A stretch of 64,000 nt of DNA from Clytia hemisphaerica (lineage: Eukaryota; Cnidaria; Hydrozoa; Leptothecata; Clytiidae): assembly GCA_902728285.1 (NCBI GenBank), contig CACVBU010001138.1:372001-436000 (forward strand). The letters are read 5' to 3'. Below, piece by piece: positions 56,106 to 64,000 of the stretch. A program made the position numbers and the translations under genes. Under the pieces are notes generated by a model. The model worked only from the letters and a program-made list of their open reading frames with translations, did not search any database and was not told the origin of the DNA. Positions within the stretch are counted from its first letter, which is position 1. Every line of letters begins with the position of its first letter.

Positions 56106-57289
56106 GTATACCATTAATTATTTTCTTTAATTTTTCTAATTTTTGTCGAGAGGAGCCCTCTTCTTCTTCAAATAACGCGAAAGTTATAGTCAACTGCTCT
56201 AACTTGGGACGATTGATCGAAACATGGGACTGTCACATATCATGTCTGTATTTTCATTTACTGTAAAATCGAAAGAGAAATCGTGTATTTTTTGATAGTA
56301 ATACATTGTTCCTTACACAGTATAAAAAGCTAAGTCAGTTCAGCAAATTGCACAGATCTGCAACATTGCAAAATGCTGCATCTTTAGGGATTTGTGATAT
56401 TCCGCAATGTTGCAAAATTCCACAGCTTTACTGCTGCATAATTTCGCAGCTATGGCCTTTGGACCAAAATCGGCATCGCATAATGTGCATTTTGAAGAAC
56501 AACCCAAAAGGAAACTTTTCACCCTAGCATTTTAATTTTCTACCTAGCGATTATTCACAATCATTCTTGGAAGAAATGCTATTTCGTTCAAAAAAGCGCT
56601 ACTTTGTTCAAGAAAGCAAGTTTTTGCCTGATTTTGCATGTTTTTAGAAGAAAATTGGGAGGCGCTCATAATAGCACGTGCGTTTGCGTAGGGTAAAATG
56701 GCGAAATGCGAAAATCGAATTTGGCAAAAAAATTTTGAAAAATGACCCTACAAGATTTGACTATATCTTTTTATTCCATGAAGAGGTTACTTTCAAATAA
56801 AAAATGTATTAACAATGAATGGGTAAGCTTTCTAGAAATTCAAACAAAAATTGTATAGCTTTTACCAAAAAATAGCACTTTAGGATCAGAAACAGTCAAA
56901 AACCAGTTTTTTCCAATTTTCTTCGAGTTACAGGAATTAATTCCTTGTTTGTTTTGATCTGAAATTTTCAGTAGGGGTGGCCATCATGGTTTCCTTGCTC
57001 ATATCAGGGGGGGCCGAGCCGGGGGTAAGAGAATTAAAGTTTCTAAGTAAAATCTTAATTATCACCCAAAAAAGTGCCTTTTTTATGTCCATATCTTTTA
57101 AATAGATTGTCCCAGCCTTATCCCTCTTTCAGTAAAGCTTCCTATACCTTTTGTCCTTCAGAAAAACCAAAAATATTGGCCTTAATTGCTTGCTTTCAGT
57201 TCCTGTAGCCAGTAGTGTGACCCCCTGTATTTCTATTTTTGACCCCCTGTATTTCACGCGGGTTTTTTAATAGAAAAGTCACATGACTC
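56106..57289. other. Stretch with no recognised gene
   Basis: Presumed INTS12 intron. It contains a CAGGGGGGGCC G-run near 57006 without a matching inverted end, and a palindromic segment near 56340-56500 built on TGCA-containing words. Nothing else is supported. Confidence 0.5.
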
Positions 57290-57538
57290 AAATCCCGCAG
57301 TCTTATTGGACTAGAGAAAGCGAAAGTGAAATCGCGCGATCTGATTGGATGAAAAAAGACCGCAGGAGCTGGAAACGAATGGAACTCTCTAGAATTCTCA
57401 TTTTAAATTCAAGATGGCGGCGAGAAAAGCACGTCTTTTGCTTTAGACGAAAGGTTGTAAATTCTGGTTGATTTTAAGGTTTTATCTTATCTTATCTCAT
57501 TTACTTTAATTAGTAGAGGCTTCTTCAATGTTTGGGGA
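57290..57538 (+). promoter_or_regulatory. Promoter-like segment with two ATTGG boxes and a YY1-type initiator
   Basis: Two ATTGG (inverted CCAAT) boxes at about 57305 and 57345 lie upstream of AAGATGGCGGC at about 57412. A strong splice donor AAG|GTAAGT follows at 57538/57539. A GC-richer tract with GAAAGCGAAAGTGAAATCGCGCGA lies between the boxes. This looks like a TATA-less promoter with a first exon. The first ATG opens only a 10-codon frame (M-A-A-R-K-A-R-L-L-L). Which gene it would serve is unknown; an alternative INTS12 promoter is possible. Confidence 0.4.
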
Positions 57539-57833
57539 AGGTAAGTCTGTAAAAGTTATTTGTTTTTCGGTGGAAAAAAGTGTTTAAAAAAGCATTTTTT
57601 GTGCTCAAGGTATATTTTTCTTCGCAAATTTTTGTCTTCAATCTTAAATAGATGAACGAGTATTTGACTGATGCTTATGATTTTTCCATAGAACATAGTA
57701 CTAAAACTATTCAGGAACTTAGACCTTTTTACAGAATTTCAAAAAATCTGTTAGTTCTGGAGATATATTGAAAAGTTTAGACATGGGTAGTTTGCGTTCG
57801 TGTTTCGCGTTCCCAAACCAAACGCACGTGATA

Positions 57834-58380
57834 GACCTTTTCGCCTTTCCATCCGCCATATTGAATTGTATGCAAATATTATGGTGGCCGAATTGCCGTG
57901 GTGAAATTCCCTTAGAAAGTATGCAAAACATATACAAAAAAAAAGTATTAAAATAAAACTTACATGCATAATTGGCATTATATTAAACTTTTAGAAGAAA
58001 GATTAAATTTGCAAAACATTGATAATCTGTGACGTCATAATTACTGCTTTTCAGTTTGCATGTTTTGAAAGTTTGATGTGTGTACTCCGTCTTCCTGGAA
58101 TTTCTTAATGGCATGAAAACAGAATATGCTATGTCTTTAAGAACAAATTTCTAAAAGGCTTTTGTTGTCCTGTGAATATTTCTTTTTGGATTAAGAAATT
58201 CCATCTTTTTTATTGTTCTAATGATTATAATATTTATTTATAAGATGCTTTGTTGTCTTTTTGATCTTTGTGTAAACTTGCATATGTTTTGCATACTTTC
58301 CAACTAAATCCAACCACAGCTGTTTCGTTCCTCTATTTTTGCATACAATTCAAGATGGCGGATAGAAAGGCGAAAAGGTC
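57834..58380. mobile_element. 547-bp fold-back element with TA target site
   Basis: Ends begin GACCTTTTCGCCTTTC and are flanked by TA. Arms of about 110 bp (57834-57945 and 58270-58380) are imperfect reverse complements and contain ATCCGCCAT(A/C)TTGAATTG and TATGCAAAACATAT. The end sequence GACCTTTT is shared with the nested element at 49853-50031. Confidence 0.78.
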
Positions 58381-58507
58381 TATTTTTAAAATCACAAGCT
58401 TCAATTGGAAGCGTTGCGTAAAAAGCAGCGCAACCCTGGGGAAACGCTGCGAAAAACCGCAAGGTTGCGGAATATTGCAATTTTTGCTCTAAGCAAGCCT
58501 TAAAAGA

Positions 58508-59945
58508 TAAACCAATATACAGAACTGTTTACAACTATAAAAACATTGATACTGCTAAGTTAAAAAATGACATTGCAGTAGCTCCCTGGCAAATTTGCGA
58601 CATATTTGACAATGTAGATGACACTCTTTTTGTTTGGGAAGGATTGTACAAGAATGTAGTGTCCGAACATCTCAAAACTCGAAAAGCTAAAATTAGACCC
58701 AAGCTGCATCCATGAATCAATGGTCAAATTCGAAAACTTAACTCAACATCAGATTCAAACTGTTGAAAAAGGCCCAAAAGACACCCAAAGACTCACATAA
58801 ATGGAAATTTATTGAAGGGCTAAAAATCACTGTACATATGTGCTGAGAACTGCTGAAGCCAAATATTGGAGAGAGAAATTTCAAGGCATTTCACCTTCAA
58901 GTAAGAGCTTTTGGAACAGTATGAACAAATTTATTGGTAAGAGCAAAAAGAACAGTATTGGTCCCCTTGAGAACGAAAAAGTGGTCCTGACCACAAGTGA
59001 TTCTGCTAAATGTGAAATTCTGAACAACTACTTCGCAAACATCTGTAAGGTCAGGTGAAGCAGTTAGTACAAGACATCGCCGATTAGTACCGTGGTGGTG
59101 TGCCATATGAATTGGATAAAATCACTTAGTACTCAGATGTACTAACTGCAAAAAAGGGTGGTCCCCTGCTAAAAATTTGCCAAATTTTGGTACTAATTGT
59201 GTTAAAAATAGGGTTTTGTGAGAAAATTAAAAAAAAAGACCATATTTTACCAAAAATTTTTTTGGGAAGTAGATTTTTTTTTCAAATTTTCGAAATTTTT
59301 TTTTTAAATCTAAAAACAATTTGCTGGTTGCAATAGAAATTTGATTTTCTAAAATGTTGTTTTTTCCTATTGAAAGCTATGGATATTGAATCATTTTTAA
59401 GATTAAATTTGATTTTATTGAATTTATGAAGGTCAAAAGCCTTTTTCAAGGCTAAATTCAGTTAGTACTAACTGTACTAAGTGTACCAAGGTGGTGGTGT
59501 TACTAACTTCTTCTGAGAAAGCAGTTATTAGGCATGATGTCTTGTACTAACTGCTTCACCCCCCCTGGTAAGGTAGACAAAATTCCTGAAAACGCCAAAC
59601 TGCAAAGTCATGTCTATCGGGTAACACCAACTTTGCCGCATATCAACTTTTACAAACTAAGTAGAACATTTAAAATGGTGTAGTCAAACCAAACAAAGCT
59701 GGAGGTCACGATGGAGTGAGCTCAAAAATCGTCAGGATGATCAGTGAAGATATCCTACCAGGACTCCACTACGTTGCCAAATCCAGCTTCGAAACTTGCG
59801 TATTTCCAACCAGCCATAAAGTTGCAAAAGTTACGTGTATCTTCTAAAATAAGGGTGCAAAGACCAATAGTTAAAACTATCCACCCATAACATTGCTGTG
59901 CCTACCAGGAAAAGTTTTGAGAACTTTTCCTGTATAAAACAAAAA
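58508..59945 (+). pseudogene. Decayed LINE endonuclease-RT fragment
   Basis: The translation gives the linker before the reverse transcriptase (VAPWQICDIFDNVDDTLF and WEGLYKNVVSEHLKTR) and then WREKFQGISPSSKSFWNSM. After an inserted element it gives the first RT motifs, NKAGGHDGVSSKIV and FPTSHKVAKVTCIF. Several stops and frame changes are present, and the catalytic FADD region is absent. The element at 59052-59567 interrupts it. Confidence 0.8.
59052..59567. mobile_element. 516-bp G-rich-ended TIR element, perfect 7-bp target duplication
   Basis: The left end begins CAGGTGAAGCAGTTAGTAC. The right end reversed begins CAGGGGGGGTGAAGCAGTTA; both continue to CAAGACATC. A perfect GTAAGGT duplication flanks it at 59045-59051 and 59568-59574. 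The words GTTAGTACTAAC, GTACTAAGTG and GGTGGTG recur near both ends. Removing it with one copy of GTAAGGT rejoins the LINE reading frame (NNYFANICK into VDKIPENA). Confidence 0.9.
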
Positions 59946-60367
59946 ATTTGGTCAATTTGTTCCAAAATTACGAGGTTTTTAAGTTTTGCCTGGAAAGGCT
60001 TGTGATGACGTCATCACAAAACTTTCAACCTCCATAGCTTTTGATAGGAACATTTTCAAGACATGTTTATACCTTGATTTTCATCAGCATTTCATGCTCT
60101 TTCCGCTGGAATCATCAGATTTTGAATTTTTTCAAAAAAAATTTTTGGCCAGCCACCTGATGACGTCATCTGGCAGGTGGCCAGGTGGCAAAATTTGGTG
60201 TTACTGTTTAAAATTAAGTTTTAGACCCTCTAAGGATCATCTGTGCTAAGTTTCATGCTTTTATCACCATCCGAGTTTTTTATTTGACGTCAAATAGTCA
60301 AGACGTGTTCTGCATCGCTTTAAAAAAAAATGGTGGAAACTCAAAGAAGCATCAAAAGTCGCTAAAT
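59946..60367. other. Junction between the LINE fragment and the ORF1-only element
   Basis: It contains near-palindromic patches, GTGATGACGTCATCAC at about 60001-60016 and CCACCTGATGACGTCATC...GGTGG near 60155-60190. These are CRE-like TGACGTCA sites. It may be the 5' region of the following retroelement, but I cannot prove it. Confidence 0.4.
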
Positions 60368-61108
60368 ATGAACAAAAATCGCGACATAAACACCCAAGAC
60401 CCACCAATTGAAGCAGCAAACACAACTGCAACATGCACCCTTGTTATGTTAACTGATGATGAAGATCAAAATCGAATCAAATGCTATAGCTGCCAATGTA
60501 AAACATACGCTGATATAACCAAAGCACACAAGGAAAATCTTAAATCTGTTGTTGCGGAACAAAAAGAAGAGGAGAGGAGAGAAAAACGAGACATCGAATC
60601 AAGAAGAAAAAACATCATAATTCATGGACTTGCTGAACAAGTTGAAGACACGAAAGAAGAAGATCAAGAAGAGGACAAAAAGGAAATTGAGGATCTGCTC
60701 AAAGATATAGGCATCCGCAACATTAAACCAACGCATCAACATCAAATTGGGTTCGAACATGAAAATGGGCTGAGGAAAAATCGTCCGATAAAGGTGACCT
60801 TGCAAAGTGAAGAAGAAAAAGAAAGAATCATGAGCAACCTTAAAGCCTTAAAAAATCTGAAGTGGCTTGGATATCATCTAAGCATCACTGATGATTTCAC
60901 CATCAATGAAAGAAGAAAAATCAAAGAGATGTGCGAAAAAGCTAAAAAATGGAACTCCGAATGTGATGGTGATTTCATTTGGCATGTGAGAGGAAGTCCC
61001 AGAACAGACAACCTTCACTTGATAAAAACAAACAAAAACTTTGCCAACCAAAAGCTGTCACTATCTAGCCTCAGTAGCAGCAACGATGAGCTGCCAACAA
61101 AACATTAG
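60368..61108 (+). CDS. LINE-type ORF1 protein without an ORF2 (RRM-like)
   Basis: This is an uninterrupted frame of 246 residues from the ATG of MNKNRDINTQ. A CYSCQC motif is followed by a highly charged coiled-coil stretch and then an RRM-like core, KNIIIHGLAEQ, RPIKVTLQSEEE and LSITDDFTINERRK. This is the same plan as the ORF1 of the LINE at 53238-54440, but the sequence is clearly different. No endonuclease or reverse transcriptase follows. About 600 bp of non-coding T-rich DNA and an A-rich tail come next (61683-61712). An upstream extension without ATG reaches 60284. The frame is open although the nearby RT fragment is decayed, so the two are probably separate insertions. The role in nucleic-acid binding is inferred from the family. 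Confidence 0.75.
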   Translation: MNKNRDINTQDPPIEAANTTATCTLVMLTDDEDQNRIKCYSCQCKTYADITKAHKENLKSVVAEQKEEERREKRDIESRRKNIIIHGLAEQVEDTKEEDQEEDKKEIEDLLKDIGIRNIKPTHQHQIGFEHENGLRKNRPIKVTLQSEEEKERIMSNLKALKNLKWLGYHLSITDDFTINERRKIKEMCEKAKKWNSECDGDFIWHVRGSPRTDNLHLIKTNKNFANQKLSLSSLSSSNDELPTKH

Positions 61109-61712
61109 TCTTTTTTAATTGTAAAGTAGCGTTGACTTTTATTAGCCTTTGTTGCTACCTTTTCGTCAACATGAAATAAACTATTACTTACATATATACA
61201 TACATCTGAAGTATTCTTATGCTTTCATGTGCTAACAGACCTCACTATAAAAAATTTTCATTTGTATACAATTCATTTAACATACACTACAATTTTATCT
61301 TTCTGTAGTCTATTTTTTATATCCCAATCTACTTATACTTATTTATAAACCTTAATACTTTTACTTTTGTAGTAAGATTTTCCTTACTCTAAATTACATA
61401 ATGATGAATTCCAATACTACAACATTTAGCGCTCTTCTTACTACAATTTTAGGCTTAGTCTCATAATCTTCGATTTATCACACTATCACTTCTGACTTTA
61501 TTTCTAAACGTCAGTCTCGGTCTTGCCTTGCTCATTAAACCTCCTAAGTCATAAACTTTTTTAGATTTTATAGATTTTTAACATATAACTTTTAAAAATA
61601 TTTTCATTTTTATTCTAATTTATTGAATTTTATGTTGTAGGTTCACATCAGCTATGTCTGCCCTTTTTTAACCTACATTATCAAATAAATGAAATAAAAA
61701 ACAAACAAAAAA
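61109..61712 (+). mobile_element. 3' part of the ORF1-only retroelement, with A-rich tail
   Basis: Non-coding, T-rich sequence follows the ORF1 stop and ends ATAAATGAAATAAAAAACAA plus further A-rich sequence. It resembles a LINE 3' UTR. The 5' boundary of the whole element is unknown. Confidence 0.5.
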
Positions 61713-61799
61713 ATCCTGCTCCTAAGAGCAGATTAAGATTAAAAACAAGAAAGATGGTGAATGTTATGAATCAATACGGAAACCTTGGAGGAAATAATC

Positions 61800-63121
61800 G
61801 AAAAAGGCGAAGAATATTTTGATAGATAACACCTTCTCTAACGAAGTAAGAAATAAGAAATAGATTTCGATTTTCAAGACAAGGCAATGCTTTTTTGGCT
61901 AATTTGCTGCGAAATGACTTAGTGATAGACCAACAAGAAAAATTCATGCATTGTCGGTGGAGACCCAAGTTTTCATTGCTCTCAGGTTTTTTGACTGTGG
62001 GAACTTCCAACAAGTGGTTGGAGACAGTATATGAGTTGACAAATCCACAGTATGCCGAGTGACCCCAAAATTCTGCCAAGCATTGAATGCAAAAAAAAGA
62101 CAATTTATAAAATTTCCCACAACAAACGAGGAAAAGAGAATCATAAAACAGGGCTTTTATGAGATGTCTGGTTTCCCTAGTGTGGTTGGTTGTATTGATT
62201 GTGTAGTGACCCAAAATCACTGAAGAATGGTGGATGGTACTGGGACAAAAGTCAGTAATTAGGAGACAGTAATTTCACATGTGAAGACATTTCTTCTGCA
62301 GCAGCATGATCAGAATTTAGTCTATCACTGGCTAAATTCCCCATGCTCTTATTGGGAATCTGGGATTTAGGGTCAAACTCAGGCCCAGCCCCTCAAAGCA
62401 TGGGTAAGTAAGGCAAAAGAGACAAATGACAAAAAGGCAAAACACAGAAGGGAATGATGACTCTTGACTCCTTGACCAAAACTCTGTTCTGCAAAATATC
62501 CTTGTGAGTCATCATTATGGGGAAAGTGAAAGTGAAAGTAAATGATAACAAGATGGTAGCCTAGCTATGTATAAAAGAGAAATATCCCCAGGGACATATA
62601 AAATATGGTTCCCACAATTGCACCCATGTTAGAATCTCATGCCCTAATGAAGACGAAAGTTATATAGATTTATCGATGTTGATGCATCTTTGCCTGGTTC
62701 AACACATGACTGTTTTATCTTTACAGCTTCTCGTTTGAGTAACTATCTCGACACAAATCATCGATCTATCGAAGATGGTCTTTTGCTTGGTGATTCTGTA
62801 TATGCCCTATCTAGCTATTTACTAACCCCACATGACAATCCTGTCACTTGTCAAGAAAGAAGATTCAATAGGAGCCAAAAATGTGCTCGAAGTTCTGTTG
62901 AGAGAAGTTTTGGTTTACTGAAGAGAAGATTTCCAGCATTGAAATTTGGTCTTCGCGTTGACCCTAAGGCTTGCCAAATTATTGGAACCTACTTTATATT
63001 ACACAACATTGCAATAATGCTCAATGAAGAACCTTTTGAAGAAGACATTGAAAATGGTGATGATGAATTTGAGGCAACCCTGTCCACTACAGATATAGAG
63101 ACACTGTTCGAAACCACATAA
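61800..63121 (+). pseudogene. HARBI1/PIF-Harbinger-type transposase, broken
   Basis: The N-terminal part reads ETQVFIALRFFDCGNFQQVV, then CRVTPKFCQALN, then GFPSVVGCID, with one in-frame TGA at about 62031. About 410 bp of unrelated DNA (roughly 62198-62617) interrupts it. The frame resumes near 62618 with THVRISCPNEDESYI and FIDVDASLPGSTHDCFIF, in different frames. The last 143 residues (62690-63121) are open and carry the DDE_4 features GLLLGDSVY, SSYLLTP, FNRSQKCARSSVERSFGLLK and LHNIAIM. The copy cannot make a full transposase. A partner gene may lie on the opposite strand at the right edge. Confidence 0.83.
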
Positions 63122-63146
63122 CAAACACTTTTTTTAAGATAATATA

Positions 63147-63194
63147 AGATAATATCAACTTGATATCAAAACCAATATCAAGTTGATATTATCT
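63147..63194. repeat. Perfect 20-bp hairpin after the Harbinger frame
   Basis: AGATAATATCAACTTGATAT at 63147-63166 and its exact complement at 63175-63194 are separated by 8 bases. It lies 26 bases after the transposase stop. Each arm also contains the partial palindrome ATATCAAGTTGATAT. Confidence 0.9.
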
Positions 63195-63720
63195 ATCGTT
63201 TATAAGTTATAAAGTCACAAGTTTGGACTCCTCTCAAAGTAAATGAATATTATTTAAATAGTTTAAAGTTTATAAGTTTTTATATACAATGAACAAAAAA
63301 AGAAACAGCAAGACCACCACCATCCAACTCCTAAGTTTTCCTTGCATTTGTTTTTTTTGTGCGCCTATTTTTGAGAAAGGAATCCAGACAAAACGTAAAC
63401 ATTCGAAACAAAGAGATTTGAATCCATTGTTTTTTCTCAGTGATTGACATTTTTATCCAAAATTCTAAGGAATTCCTTTGTTTTTTTAAAGAGGAATGAG
63501 AAGGAACAAAATAACAATAGAATTTAAGAGGCAAGAATAGGCCCATTCGAAATTGTAGAAGGCTCGAAAGTTTGAAAGTGTTAATTCAAAAAACATTTCA
63601 AAATAAGTTAGACAGTTAGAGATCTGGTTGGTGGTGGCTTGCTTTCGTTGCTTGCCATTAATTTTTATTGTGATTTGTGAAAGCTTGTTTTATTCTTCAA
63701 TGGGATTTTCAACATCTGGT

Positions 63721-64000
63721 TCAACATATAAAATGTTTCCTTTCATCAAACAGAATTTGTCCTCTCGTCGAAGGTTTCTCTTTCAAAAGAAGGTTTTTGT
63801 TCCTGAGGCGTTCGCCTTTCAGACGAGCCTTTTGTATTGCAAGTTCTTGAAGAAGACATTTTTACTGAATTTTCTTATTCACAGCTAGCATCGAGCATTT
63901 GATTACAGACTTCCCTTGTTTGGGTGCTGTGGCTTTTTGTTTTCCTTTCGTAGTTTTTTGAATTGTTTCATTGGTTTCATCTTGAGGACCCATAACAGAG
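63721..64000 (-). pseudogene. Possible Harbinger Myb-like partner protein, C-terminal part
   Basis: Read on the minus strand, the frame gives a Lys/Gln/Thr-rich linker (TTKGKQKATAPKQGKS), one in-frame TAA and then a helical tail, LLQELAIQKARLKGERL. Such tails are common at the end of the Myb-like second protein of Harbinger elements. The N-terminal Myb part would lie beyond the right edge. Position, tail-to-tail with the transposase frame, supports the idea. The evidence is thin. Confidence 0.35.

Noticed and set aside
57006-57230. CAGGGGGGGCC...CCCCCTG as another G-rich-ended element
   Set aside because: The inner sequences do not pair and the flanks CTCATAT and TATTTCT do not match.
61771-62220. 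149-codon minus-strand frame
   Set aside because: It is the opposite strand of the HARBI1-like transposase remnant, which gives recognisable motifs in the plus direction.

Overview
The window looks like nuclear DNA from an AT-rich invertebrate animal. Its genes are split by many GT-AG introns and encode metazoan protein families: GON4L, DMAC2L, CYB5D1, TMEM229, ZNRD2, a dual-specificity phosphatase and INTS12. The intergenic and intronic DNA is packed with non-LTR retrotransposon debris and terminal-inverted-repeat (TIR) elements. A cnidarian or other early-branching animal fits best. That placement is inference from gene content and repeat style, not proof.

Layout, left to right. 1-3.4 kb: repeats, probably inside or upstream of GON4L. 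3.4-15.0 kb (+): eight exons of GON4L, lacking its N-terminus. 15.9-19.0 kb (+): complete five-exon DMAC2L. 20.3-26.0 kb (-): complete four-exon CYB5D1, whose 4.3-kb first intron holds a satellite-bearing TIR element. 26-32.3 kb: repeat-rich, with two large TIR elements with G-rich ends. 32.4-32.9 kb (+): TMEM229-like gene. 34.2-36.2 kb (+): four-exon ZNRD2. 36.6-38.3 kb (-) and 43.5-45.3 kb (+): two divergent intronless DUF885 genes with mosaic identity. 47.0-54.8 kb (-): at least four exons of a DUSP14/18/21-type phosphatase, whose first intron holds several TIR elements and a frameshifted CR1/L2-like LINE. 55.95 kb (+): first exon of INTS12. 56-64 kb: a promoter-like segment, a decayed LINE, an ORF1-only retroelement and a decayed Harbinger/HARBI1-type transposon.

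The cellular genes show no common pathway. They are ordinary single-copy genes for transcription and RNA processing (GON4L, INTS12), mitochondria (DMAC2L), probable cilia (CYB5D1), a membrane protein of unknown role (TMEM229), a zinc-ribbon autoantigen family (ZNRD2) and signalling (DUSP).

The most distinctive signal is in the repeats. Several separate TIR elements with 7-8 bp target-site duplications (TSDs) are filled with repeats of a short word that also sits in their own terminal repeats. I propose this as a shared amplification process. The DUF885 gene pair is the second main point: near-identical blocks alternate with strongly diverged blocks, as expected from gene conversion between inverted paralogues. 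All calls come from reading the sequence and translating it by hand. No database search, alignment program or transcript data was used.
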